This document shows positions 1 to 6,103 of a DNA stretch of 23,780 nt, one piece after another. This stretch comes from a virus, in IMG/VR virus record IMGVR_UViG_3300017952_000104, positions 1-23,780 of that record, one strand, 5' to 3'. Each line of letters begins with the position of its first letter. Position 1 is the stretch's first letter. The notes below the pieces were generated by a model. The model was not told the origin of the DNA. It worked only from the letters and a program-made list of their open reading frames with translations, and made no database searches. Both the position numbers and the translations under genes were made by a program.

Positions 1-2
1 AT

Positions 3-599
3 TTTAAAGTTGATCAACATTTTGTTGTTCCTATCATGAAGTGCCATGTAGATTTGCCTCATAAGGAAATCGCTGATTATTGTAGGAAAAGATTGCATGA
101 ACATGGTAATTACACTAGTTACTTCGACGACAAATTCAATGATCATATGAAGTTAAACTTTCCTTACCGCAATGCATTAGAAAGCACTTTGAAAGCAGCA
201 GGAAAATTATTTGCCGAAGAAAGGCAGATTGAGACGATACCGTACTTTGACTATTGGTTCTCAGTTTATTGGGAGGGTACGGATCACGTGTTGCATACGC
301 ATCCTGGCACAATAGCAGCAGGAACTTATTATCCTCATGGCGACGAAAACTCCACCAAGATAAGGTTTAGACATCCGGCGGCAACTCTTTTAGCTCACGC
401 TGAACCAAGCAACGACGCCGAAATGTTCTACACTCACTATCCCAAAACAGGTGAGTTGAATTGTTGGCCAAGTTGGTTAGAGCACGAAGTCCGACCGCAA
501 GGGAAGGTTGATCCCCGAAACAGCAGAGTCGCTATATCGTTCAATTATGGCAAGACATCACAGGCGATAATCCGTAGTCCTGAGTGGAAGGCGCACTAA
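3..599 (+). CDS. 2OG-Fe(II) oxygenase-like protein (TIGR02466-type), 5' end outside window
   Basis: This resembles the TIGR02466 group of putative 2-oxoglutarate/Fe(II) oxygenases, common in T4-like marine phages. The frame is open to the left edge: 11 codons before the first ATG (36) read in frame, including QHFVVPI, which looks like the usual start region of the family, so the true start probably lies upstream. Counting from Met36, HTHPG (H87, H89) followed by GTYYP and then PSWLEHEV (H150) and the strand RVAISFNY (R164) fit the H...H...R arrangement of the double-stranded beta-helix. The natural substrate is unknown. It ends 28 nt before the next -35 box. The family call is by recognition; the exact metal ligands are inferred. 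Confidence 0.72.
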   Translation, partial: FKVDQHFVVPIMKCHVDLPHKEIADYCRKRLHEHGNYTSYFDDKFNDHMKLNFPYRNALESTLKAAGKLFAEERQIETIPYFDYWFSVYWEGTDHVLHTHPGTIAAGTYYPHGDENSTKIRFRHPAATLLAHAEPSNDAEMFYTHYPKTGELNCWPSWLEHEVRPQGKVDPRNSRVAISFNYGKTSQAIIRSPEWKAH

Positions 600-610
600 G
601 TCGTTGATTT
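597..610 (+). repeat. 14-nt direct repeat upstream of promoter (copy 1)
   Basis: TAAGTCGTTGATTT occurs here and again at 3064-3077. Each copy ends 17-18 nt before a TTGCTT -35 box. The matching position suggests an upstream promoter element or regulator site. This copy overlaps the stop codon of the oxygenase gene. Confidence 0.45.
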
Positions 611-627
611 CATTAGAGTTATTTCTC

Positions 628-656
628 TTGCTTTTTCCTCTTGATTGAGGCATAAT
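628..656 (+). promoter_or_regulatory. Sigma70-like (early-type) promoter
   Basis: TTGCTT (628-633) and CATAAT (651-656) are separated by 17 nt. The same pair with the same spacing occurs at 3096-3124. The spacer holds a small inverted repeat, CCTC (637-640) and GAGG (647-650). The promoter would drive the gene at 679 and the operon behind it. Confidence 0.6.
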
Positions 657-678
657 AAAACTATAGGAGGAGCATTCT

Positions 679-993
679 ATGCGTATCTATGGTTCTATGT
701 CACATGATTTTACTGGTCGTAAGATCAAGAAAAGTAAACCCAAGGGTGAGGTCTACGCTAAATATAAGCGACCTGCCTTTTCCGAGATGACTGCCCGTAG
801 TGGTCCTGTTCGTCGCGATGAAGGTGTGGTCTATGCTTCGGTAGACTGTACGAAGGGTGGTCCCTGCGCTGCTCCTGAGAAGAAACAGTATACGGGGACT
901 CTGGTCAAAGGTATTGCGACGATGCATAAGTCGAACGCTGTACCTGTCATTGACGACGAGCAAGCGAAAGATCTTGCCCGTATGCGGAGGTGA
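679..993 (+). CDS. Basic hypothetical protein, 104 aa
   Basis: I do not recognise this protein. It is lysine/arginine rich in its N-terminal third (GRKIKKSKPKGEVYAKYKR) and has a Cys pair around CTKGGPC. It shows no signal peptide or membrane segment. It starts at ATG 679 behind a strong Shine-Dalgarno, AGGAGG at 665-670, and is the first gene after the promoter at 628-656, which suggests early expression. A minus-strand open frame over the same bases lacks an SD and is a shadow. Confidence 0.7.
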   Translation: MRIYGSMSHDFTGRKIKKSKPKGEVYAKYKRPAFSEMTARSGPVRRDEGVVYASVDCTKGGPCAAPEKKQYTGTLVKGIATMHKSNAVPVIDDEQAKDLARMRR

Positions 994-996
994 TGT

Positions 997-1131
997 ATGC
1001 CGTCAGGTGTTTGGACAGAAGAACGTGTGCGCGATTATTTTGATACGCACTGGGACATAACTCTACGACAACTAGCGAGGATGAGTGGGTGGTCTGTTAA
1101 AGACCTGAAGACAATTCTACTTATGGGGTAG
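997..1131 (+). CDS. Small HTH-like phage protein, 44 aa
   Basis: This short gene begins MPSGVWTEERVRDYFDTH and ends with LRQLARMSGWSVKDLKTIL, which reads like a helix-turn-helix (helix, SGWS turn, helix). It starts at ATG 997 with SD GGAGG at 986-990, 3 nt after the previous stop. An ATG at 993 in another frame closes after 16 codons. Short proteins with this WTEE...LSGWS pattern are familiar from T4-like marine phages, and their role is unknown. DNA binding is inferred from the pattern only. Confidence 0.72.
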   Translation: MPSGVWTEERVRDYFDTHWDITLRQLARMSGWSVKDLKTILLMG

Positions 1132-1134
1132 GAT

Positions 1135-1515
1135 ATGCGATACTTACTTTTCGGAGCATTAGTTTTGCTCTTTGTTGGTTGCGGTCAGTTAGAGCAATGG
1201 AAACCAAGTGAGTTCGACAACGTAGAGTTTAACTCGTTGGCGACTCTATATGTCTTGGCGAATACACCAGCGTCAGAAGAAGAATGGTGTAATCGTCGTG
1301 AGTTGTTTGCCATGAAACGTATGTCGCTGAGGTTGCAAGTTTATAGCGAACATAGATTGAACGATAACATCGGTGATATCTACAGAGAACTTAATTCTCT
1401 GATCAACGAACTATATGATAGGGAAACACCCAGCAACGTGTACTGTAAGGTAAAAAGGATGACTGTTGCTGAATCTATAGATCATATGCTCGAAGTGTTC
1501 GGAGGAAGGAAATGA
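1135..1515 (+). CDS. Putative lipoprotein, 126 aa
   Basis: The N-terminus MRYLLFGALVLLFVGCGQ is a short charged start, a hydrophobic core and a lipobox-like FVGC with Cys16 as the likely lipidated residue. Phe at -3 is less common than Leu. The rest is soluble and helical with two further Cys. It begins 3 nt after the preceding stop and ends in an ATGA overlap with the next gene. It would be anchored in the host inner or outer membrane. Its function is unknown; superinfection exclusion or envelope modification are possibilities without direct evidence. Confidence 0.65.
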   Translation: MRYLLFGALVLLFVGCGQLEQWKPSEFDNVEFNSLATLYVLANTPASEEEWCNRRELFAMKRMSLRLQVYSEHRLNDNIGDIYRELNSLINELYDRETPSNVYCKVKRMTVAESIDHMLEVFGGRK

Positions 1516-1727
1516 ATGTAGATCTTTGGCAGAAGGCAGCAGAAATAAAGGTTCGAGAGTACAGATCACTTTTGGACGCAGGACATATAACTATGGGCGA
1601 GTACACAGAACTCGTTGATGATCTTTGTGATTATGCTCGCATAGAAGAGCAACTTGAGACTGAGGACATCAAGAACAAGGTAGTCAAGGCAATTGACGCC
1701 ATTAAAATGGTAGCAGGATTGCTGTAA
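1512..1727 (+). CDS. Small helical conserved phage protein, 71 aa
   Basis: This is a wholly helical, soluble protein (WQKAAEIKVREYRSLLDAGH then MGEYTELVDDL). Small proteins with this layout, an AAE(I/V)K helix, a short turn and an EF/EY-EL-V-(E/D)DL helix, recur in T4-like marine phages, but I know of no function. It starts in an ATGA overlap with the lipoprotein gene, with SD GGAGG at 1501-1505, and its stop overlaps the next ATG (TAATG), so the genes are translationally coupled. Confidence 0.7.
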   Translation: MNVDLWQKAAEIKVREYRSLLDAGHITMGEYTELVDDLCDYARIEEQLETEDIKNKVVKAIDAIKMVAGLL

Positions 1728-2053
1728 TGGAACTAGAAACAATAGAAGAAGTGAACCCTAATGCACTCGTTGGTGTAGAGTGGGTTTCTAATTATTTTAA
1801 GCAGGACGCAGTAGCGGATCATGATGCCTATGGAAAAATCCGTTGGGCGTGGGAGTTTACTCACGATAGCATGCCTGTAGAGGTTCACATGCTTCGCACC
1901 TTAAATGGCCAGTATGCTCTTGCTGTAGCAGATTTTGGAATGAATGGAGCAGTAGCAAGGGATTGGTCTAAACAAAACAAGAATCTACTCAAAGACGCAA
2001 AGAGTAGATTGTGTAAAGCAATGAACAGTGATTTCTTTGGCGACTTGGTATAG
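1727..2053 (+). CDS. Hypothetical protein, 108 aa
   Basis: I do not recognise the family. It is a soluble alpha/beta protein with no signal peptide or metal motif. The middle (RWAWEFTHDSMPVEVHMLRT then YALAVADFG) looks like paired beta strands, followed by a basic helix (SKQNKNLLKDAKSRLCKAM). It starts in a TAATG overlap with the previous gene and lies 2 nt before the nuclease gene, so it is probably co-expressed with it. Confidence 0.65.
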   Translation: MELETIEEVNPNALVGVEWVSNYFKQDAVADHDAYGKIRWAWEFTHDSMPVEVHMLRTLNGQYALAVADFGMNGAVARDWSKQNKNLLKDAKSRLCKAMNSDFFGDLV

Positions 2054-2055
2054 TA

Positions 2056-2745
2056 ATGAAAAAATTTAATTTGGACTTGATCGAACTACCAAAGATCAAG
2101 CGTGTTACCGTCAACGGTAAACGTCATTATGTAAAAGAGGATGGGGAAGCAGTTCCGTACCCTTCTGTCACAACCGTCCTTGCCTCTTGTAAAAAAACCA
2201 AGAGAGCATTACATGAATGGCGTCGCCGAGTAGGTGCTGAGCAAGCGAACAAGATATCGAAGCAAGCATCTTCTCGCGGCACGTCAGTCCATACTTTGAT
2301 AGAGGACTATATACAAGGAAAGGAGTCAACTGGCGTAATAATGCCAAACGCACGCGACATGTTTGGTCGCTTGCGCGATGTTGCTGATGAGCACATCGAC
2401 AATGTTAGATTGATCGAAGGACTGATGTACTCCGAGTATCTGCGAGCAGCAGGAACGGTAGACATGGTCGCCGAGTACGATGGGAAAATTTCAGTGATCG
2501 ACTGGAAAACTTCTGCGCGGCGAAAGACTCGATCTAAGATATATAACTACTTCAAGCAGGAAGCTGCGTACGCAGTTATGTTTGAAGAGATGACTGGAAT
2601 ACCTGTGACTCAATTAGTCACAATCATTACAACGCAAGAAGGAGAGTCTCAAGTATTCATCGAACACCGTGACGAGTGGGTAGATGAGTTCTTGAAGTTG
2701 AGAGACCAGTATGAGTTGGAATTACAGGATAGCGCATCGCCCTAA
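2056..2745 (+). CDS. PD-(D/E)XK nuclease of RecB/Cas4 type
   Basis: This 229-aa protein has the motif order of the PDDEXK_1 superfamily: RGTSVH (G75, H79), then E127 and GTVD (D136), ISVIDWKT (D149, K151) and the QEAAYA motif (Q168, Y172) of RecB-like and Cas4-like exonucleases. The core is complete. The four-Cys iron-sulfur cluster of Cas4 is absent (one Cys at 45), so it is more like phage RecB-type exonucleases. It probably processes DNA ends during replication, recombination or host DNA breakdown. The ATG at 2056 follows the previous stop directly. Its 3' end overlaps the next gene by 35 nt in another frame. Confidence 0.85.
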   Translation: MKKFNLDLIELPKIKRVTVNGKRHYVKEDGEAVPYPSVTTVLASCKKTKRALHEWRRRVGAEQANKISKQASSRGTSVHTLIEDYIQGKESTGVIMPNARDMFGRLRDVADEHIDNVRLIEGLMYSEYLRAAGTVDMVAEYDGKISVIDWKTSARRKTRSKIYNYFKQEAAYAVMFEEMTGIPVTQLVTIITTQEGESQVFIEHRDEWVDEFLKLRDQYELELQDSASP

Positions 2746-2977
2746 AACTGATCCCCTGTTGGGATATCAGATTCACGAGATCTATTATGATGATGAGGGC
2801 AATGTCAAATTTTATTCAACAAATCCTGTAACTGCTTTTGGTGATATACCAGATGAGTTGTATGAAGATATGTGTAACATGATGCGTGCGTTCGACGAAG
2901 AACCGTTGAACCTTGATCATGTAGATTACCTGCTGACAAGGAAGGAGCAGGGTTCCGGTCAAAAGAGGGAAACGTAA
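2711..2977 (+). CDS. Conserved small phage protein (NYRI...HEIYYDDEG type), 88 aa
   Basis: The pattern MSWNYRI followed by IHEIYYDDEGNVKFYSTNP and an acidic PDELYEDM helix matches a small protein family I know from T4-like marine phages and some bacteria. Its function is not established. It starts inside the 3' end of the nuclease gene (35-nt overlap). The domain is compact and looks complete, with a hydrophilic tail. Confidence 0.72.
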   Translation: MSWNYRIAHRPKTDPLLGYQIHEIYYDDEGNVKFYSTNPVTAFGDIPDELYEDMCNMMRAFDEEPLNLDHVDYLLTRKEQGSGQKRET

Positions 2978-2983
2978 GGGTAC

Positions 2984-3062
2984 GACTGCGAGGGCATGGT
3001 AGAGATGTCCTGATGTGTCACTGCTATAGACTAGGAGAAGCAGCGTAGACGGGGTCGCAGTC
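2984..3062 (+). ncRNA. Candidate structured RNA, three-way junction
   Basis: An 8-bp outer stem GACTGCGA (2984-2991) / TCGCAGTC (3055-3062) encloses a 6-bp hairpin GGGCAT (2992-2997) / ATGTCC (3005-3010, one G-U) with loop GGTAGAG. A second arm has CTGCT (3021-3025) / AGCAG (3039-3043), extended by GTC/GAC. The region has no start codon with an SD and is followed by a hairpin with a T-run and by promoters. It could be a small RNA or a 3'-UTR structure. The size and a GGTAG loop hint at a tRNA, but no T-arm is present. The class is unknown. Confidence 0.45.
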
Positions 3063-3063
3063 A

Positions 3064-3077
3064 TAAGTCGTTGATTT
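3064..3077 (+). repeat. 14-nt direct repeat upstream of promoter (copy 2)
   Basis: TAAGTCGTTGATTT is identical to 597-610 and lies 18 nt before the TTGCTT box at 3096. Here the repeat also forms the 5' half of the hairpin at 3066-3086. Confidence 0.45.
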
Positions 3078-3090
3078 TAAACGACTATTT
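3066..3090 (+). terminator. Weak hairpin terminator candidate
   Basis: AGTCGTT (3066-3072) pairs with AACGACT (3080-3086) around a 7-nt loop and is followed by ATTTTAG. The stem is only 7 bp and the T-run is short, so termination would be weak. Its position, after the possible RNA and before the promoters at 3096-3133, fits an operon boundary. Confidence 0.4.
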
Positions 3091-3095
3091 TAGAT

Positions 3096-3124
3096 TTGCT
3101 TTTGTTCCACTATTCAGTCATAAT
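3096..3124 (+). promoter_or_regulatory. Sigma70-like (early-type) promoter
   Basis: TTGCTT (3096-3101), a 17-nt spacer and CATAAT (3119-3124) are identical in box sequence and spacing to 628-656. It overlaps the inverted repeat 3105-3139 and ends 1 nt before the late box. Confidence 0.6.
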
Positions 3125-3139
3125 ATATAAATAGTGGAA
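3105..3139 (+). promoter_or_regulatory. 10-bp inverted repeat around stacked promoters
   Basis: TTCCACTATT (3105-3114) is perfectly complementary to AATAGTGGAA (3130-3139), with a 15-nt loop. The 3' arm runs into the SD AAAGGAG (3138-3144). RNA that reads through from upstream would form the hairpin, while RNA starting at either promoter (expected near 3131-3139) would lack the 5' arm. It could also be a DNA operator. Confidence 0.5.
3126..3133 (+). promoter_or_regulatory. T4-type late promoter TATAAATA
   Basis: Exact match to the T4 late -10 consensus, 18 nt before ATG 3152. The start of transcription would be near 3139, putting the SD at the very 5' end of the mRNA. Confidence 0.65.
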
Positions 3140-3151
3140 AGGAGAAAGACT

Positions 3152-3487
3152 ATGTGGACACCTACTAAACTCGCAGTTCTTGTGACGTTCTTCGTTGTCG
3201 GTCTTTGGACTGGCGCTGCATATGGTCAAGTCAATATCCCTGCTGATACAAAAATCATCGTTGTGGAAAGTAAGACTTGTCGCGACTCGGTTTATTATAA
3301 AGGAACCAACACAATGTATGTGTATGATTGCACGAGCAAGGGCAGGGTTGCAACTGCTACCGATCGTGTTGTCAACCGAAGCATTGACCGAACTGCTCGA
3401 ACGGTTGAGCGTTCTATTCAACATGGCATTGATCGTCAGATCTATGAGATGGGAAGGAAGATCGACAAAGCACTTGGTCGCTTCTAA
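3152..3487 (+). CDS. Exported protein with basic helical C-terminus, 111 aa
   Basis: The N-terminus has a signal peptide: positive start (MWTPTK), hydrophobic core LAVLVTFFVVGLW and a likely cut after AAYG (about residue 25). The mature part has two Cys (TCRDS and YDCTS) that could form a disulfide, then an Arg-rich helix (RSIDRTARTVERSIQHGIDR). I chose ATG 3152 over the in-frame GTG 3134 because AAAGGAG (3138-3144) sits 7 nt before it. A periplasmic location is inferred, the function is unknown. It lies behind both an early-type and a late-type promoter. Confidence 0.72.
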   Translation: MWTPTKLAVLVTFFVVGLWTGAAYGQVNIPADTKIIVVESKTCRDSVYYKGTNTMYVYDCTSKGRVATATDRVVNRSIDRTARTVERSIQHGIDRQIYEMGRKIDKALGRF

Positions 3488-3930
3488 TGTTGGTATATTA
3501 TCATGCTAGGACTCCTCAGTACATTGAGGAGTTCGCCGATTGGTGTTGCGAAGAACTAGGCATAGACAAACTTCGCGGATGGATTGACTTCCGTTGGCAT
3601 TACGGTGAATTAGAAGATAATGCGTTTGGATTATGTACAGGTGACTCTCGCGAAGTTTCCATACAGATTGCCACTAGGCAGTTTGGCGAATCAATATCCT
3701 ACGAAGATAAACTCAAAACTGTTGCGCACGAACTAGTGCATGCTCGTCAGTATCTCCGAAGAGAACTTACAAGTCATCCTGACGAATGGGATCTGCCTGT
3801 TTCCCGTTGGAAGGGCAGGACTGTTCGATACGGAAAAGGCATCTATGCTGAGAACGATACTCCTTGGGAAAGAGAAGCACGACGTCTTGAAGAAAAACTA
3901 TTTAAGAAGTGGATGGAGGAAGAAGTATAA
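3487..3930 (+). CDS. HExxH zinc metallopeptidase-like protein
   Basis: This 147-aa soluble protein carries VAHELVHARQY, a zincin signature with H81, E82 and H85. A downstream PWEREA stretch (E128, E130) is a plausible third-ligand region, as in some SprT-like or ImmA/IrrE-like small peptidases. It is close to a minimal peptidase in length, with no signal peptide, so it should act in the host cytoplasm or within the virion. Its target is unknown. It starts overlapping the previous TAA by one base, and its stop lies inside the late promoter of the next gene. Confidence 0.75.
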   Translation: MLVYYHARTPQYIEEFADWCCEELGIDKLRGWIDFRWHYGELEDNAFGLCTGDSREVSIQIATRQFGESISYEDKLKTVAHELVHARQYLRRELTSHPDEWDLPVSRWKGRTVRYGKGIYAENDTPWEREARRLEEKLFKKWMEEEV

Positions 3931-3933
3931 ATA
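3926..3933 (+). promoter_or_regulatory. T4-type late promoter TATAAATA
   Basis: Exact late consensus overlapping the stop codon of the peptidase gene. The start of transcription is expected near 3939, giving a leader of about 19 nt for the gene at 3958. Confidence 0.7.
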
Positions 3934-3959
3934 GATACATCCAAGAGGAAGGTATCTAT
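3931..3959 (+). promoter_or_regulatory. Start-codon hairpin removed by late initiation
   Basis: ATAGATAC (3931-3938) pairs perfectly with GTATCTAT (3952-3959). The 13-nt loop holds the SD AGAGGAAG, and the first two bases of ATG 3958 are in the stem. The 5' arm ends at 3938, just before the expected late start near 3939. Read-through RNA would hide the start codon and late RNA could not. The sequence is direct; the regulation is inferred from the known T4 gene e arrangement. Confidence 0.62.
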
Positions 3960-5220
3960 GGCAATCCGTTCAACAGATGATCTAAAAATCCAACTCGATA
4001 AGTGTGGATACACCGATCTCAAGCAAGGTAAAACTCGAAGTACAGTGGTTGTCCAACTCGAAAAGGGTAGCGACCGAGAAGGTGCATTGAGAAATATTGC
4101 CACTAAGTTGAAAGGCAGATATAATCCTAGTGGCGGTACATCATCAGTAGGTCGTGCTGAGATGGGGACTTACTACGTTGAAGTAAAAATCAAAGGTGGC
4201 GGTGGATCAGGCGCAGGTTCTGACATCACCAAGCTCGCCGAGTCTGCCCAGTGCGTCTACAATGCTGCTTGCTATGCCAAAAAACCATACACCCATGATG
4301 GACTCAAAGGTGCCAGCAGTAAGTACGACGTTGACGAGAAAATCGAAAACGTGCTAACCAAACTGCCAGACGACTGGATTGCATCTTCTAAGTTGGTGGC
4401 GGCGCAATTAAAGAAGAAATTTCCATCTACCACTTACAAGCACCATCGCGGTTCTGCTTGGGTAAACAATTTATACACGCATGTGAACCTACTCAACAGA
4501 GAGGCAGGTAAACCGTTTGGGGATGCAAACAAATGGAGTCCTGCTGATATTTGGATGGTTACTCCAAAGGGAGCAACCGTCAACTTGACCTCTGCTAAAA
4601 CTTTCACTGAACTGAACGAAATGTTGATCAAGAATTTTATCAGCAAAGATATCATCGGAGTTTCTCTTAAGAAATGTGTAGGCAGGGTCAACTACAAAGA
4701 GTTGAACTTGGGTAGAGAACGACCGACTTTTAAATACGAAAGAACAACAACTGGTCTCCGTGGATTCTTTGACTCTGGTGACGGATATCTTTTCTTCAAC
4801 GGTGGTAAAGCACAGTTCCGTAAGTTCGGCACTACATGGCAGGGCGAACTAAAAGGTAAGAACGCGAACATGGGTAAGATGTCCGGTGGACCAATCAAAG
4901 GGTTGGTCGATATGATCATCGGACCAGGAAAAACTTTTATACCACAAAGAGAACTCAGCGAACGCAACGATGAGACAATCAAAAAGTTTTACGATTGGTA
5001 TACTGCTTGTCCGGACACAAACAAGATGGACGAGTACGAATTTTATAAAGCAGTTATGGAAAAGGATATGAACTGGTTTGTCTCTAAGATTATGACAACC
5101 CAACTTATCTCCATAGTCGAATCAATGTCAAAGAAAAACAAAGATCGTTTCGCCTCAGGTCTAGTGAACTATGCTGGGTCCGAGTCAGAATTATCTGGAC
5201 CATACGCAAAGGTATACTAA
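3958..5220 (+). CDS. Phage protein of unknown function, 420 aa
   Basis: I do not have a firm family. It is a soluble alpha/beta protein: an N-terminal domain ending in YYVEVKIK, a Gly-rich linker (about 78-88), then a helical domain and a central block with KWSPADIWMV and, about 40 residues later, IIGVSLKK. A P-x-D strand followed by a strand ending in LKK resembles the layout of PD-(D/E)XK restriction-type nucleases, but the acidic residue of (D/E)xK is replaced (SLK), so this is weak. The gene sits directly behind the late promoter/hairpin switch at 3926-3959, which suggests late expression and a virion or assembly role. Confidence 0.75.
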   Translation: MAIRSTDDLKIQLDKCGYTDLKQGKTRSTVVVQLEKGSDREGALRNIATKLKGRYNPSGGTSSVGRAEMGTYYVEVKIKGGGGSGAGSDITKLAESAQCVYNAACYAKKPYTHDGLKGASSKYDVDEKIENVLTKLPDDWIASSKLVAAQLKKKFPSTTYKHHRGSAWVNNLYTHVNLLNREAGKPFGDANKWSPADIWMVTPKGATVNLTSAKTFTELNEMLIKNFISKDIIGVSLKKCVGRVNYKELNLGRERPTFKYERTTTGLRGFFDSGDGYLFFNGGKAQFRKFGTTWQGELKGKNANMGKMSGGPIKGLVDMIIGPGKTFIPQRELSERNDETIKKFYDWYTACPDTNKMDEYEFYKAVMEKDMNWFVSKIMTTQLISIVESMSKKNKDRFASGLVNYAGSESELSGPYAKVY

Positions 5221-5221
5221 A

Positions 5222-6040
5222 ATGGCGCAGTTTAATAAACATTTCCAAACAATGCTTGGCAATAATGAAGACATCTATGAAGTCACTATGCTCGGCGATC
5301 AAAACGGTAATATCATCAACAGTTTTGGTGACGCGGCGAACATTCCTATTGCTGCTGGTCAGGTAACTGGGTACAGCGTCGTACACAAGTTTGGTTTGGT
5401 CGACGGTACTAACAGCGGCAACCTATCCACGATCTGGTCTCCAGCCGATACATCATCGACACTACTATATCCTTGGGACTACACTCCTGGGACGGTGGTA
5501 GCAGTTAGTACCAGCGGCGATGATACCAACGGTGGTTCTGGCGCACAAACAATTGTAGTAGAAGGTTTGGACGCCAACTATAATGAGATCTCAGATACTC
5601 TGACCATGGCGGGTGGGACAAACACCGCAGCGAGCAGTAACCAATATATTGTGGTTCATCGTGCCTTTGTTGCGAGCGGAGCAACTAACGTCGGAAAGAT
5701 TAGCATTAATGCTGGCGCAACCAAGGTTGGTGAGATCGCCGCAGGGTACGGACAAACTTTGATGTCAGTGTATACGGTTCCTGCTGGGCACACCGCATAC
5801 CTGTCGAACCTGAGAGTGTCCTCGTCAAAGCAGACGTCAAGCATTATTCGTTTGATGGTCAGACCGTTCGGTGGCGTGTTCCGAGTCCAGTCCACAATCT
5901 CGCTGTACTCTGGTACTGGTGAGACGCAGTTTGTAACTCCGCTGAAGATTACTGAGAAATCCAATATCGACGTCCGGATCACTGGGGGCACCAATAATAC
6001 GGTATCCTGTGACTTCGATATGGTGCTGGTTGAGAACTAA
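5222..6040 (+). CDS. Beta-rich putative virion structural protein, 272 aa
   Basis: The start is ATG 5222 with AAAGG (5209-5213) upstream; an in-frame TTG at 5171 would overlap the previous gene by 50 nt. The protein is rich in Gly, Thr, Ser and Asn with alternating beta-strand patterns, no signal peptide and no Cys-rich motif. It begins MAQFNKHFQTML with a YPWDYTPGTV segment, and later GHTAYLSNLRVSSSKQ. Such proteins are frequent in marine phage virions (decoration, tail or fibre-associated). The exact role is unknown. It follows the 420-aa gene by 1 nt and probably shares its late promoter. Confidence 0.7.
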   Translation: MAQFNKHFQTMLGNNEDIYEVTMLGDQNGNIINSFGDAANIPIAAGQVTGYSVVHKFGLVDGTNSGNLSTIWSPADTSSTLLYPWDYTPGTVVAVSTSGDDTNGGSGAQTIVVEGLDANYNEISDTLTMAGGTNTAASSNQYIVVHRAFVASGATNVGKISINAGATKVGEIAAGYGQTLMSVYTVPAGHTAYLSNLRVSSSKQTSSIIRLMVRPFGGVFRVQSTISLYSGTGETQFVTPLKITEKSNIDVRITGGTNNTVSCDFDMVLVEN

Positions 6041-6044
6041 AAGT

Positions 6045-6056
6045 TATATGCATATA
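6045..6056. promoter_or_regulatory. 12-bp perfect palindrome, possible operator
   Basis: TATATGCATATA is self-complementary and lies 12 nt upstream of the -35 box at 6069. Its position fits an operator for a dimeric regulator. AT-rich palindromes also arise by chance. Confidence 0.35.
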
Positions 6057-6068
6057 GCCAAACAATCC

Positions 6069-6097
6069 TTTACTTTTGTGTCCAGATATAGTACAAT
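6069..6097 (+). promoter_or_regulatory. Sigma70-like promoter, possibly giving leaderless mRNA
   Basis: TTTACT (6069-6074), a 17-nt spacer and TACAAT (6092-6097) lie in the 63-nt gap. The ATG at 6104 is only 6 nt beyond the -10 box, where transcription should start, and no SD precedes it. Confidence 0.5.
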
Positions 6098-6103
6098 GCC
6101 CGT

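Noticed and set aside
700-963. Minus-strand ORFs, including this one and many others across the window
   Set aside because: They lie fully opposite strong + strand genes, lack SD sequences and show no recognisable domains. All supported genes are on the + strand.
857-1060. 67-codon + strand ORF
   Set aside because: It overlaps two better supported genes in other frames and has no SD or domain pattern.
2984-3062. tRNA gene
   Set aside because: Acceptor-like stem and a GGTAG loop are present, but there is no TTC-type T-arm, no 5-bp anticodon stem with a 7-nt loop, and only one base at most between acceptor and D-like stem.
2984-3062. Hammerhead ribozyme
   Set aside because: CTGATG is present next to a stem, but the GAAA element and a NUH cleavage site are missing.
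5171-5221. Upstream start (TTG 5171) for the structural protein
   Set aside because: The added residues overlap the previous gene, while ATG 5222 has a well-spaced SD.
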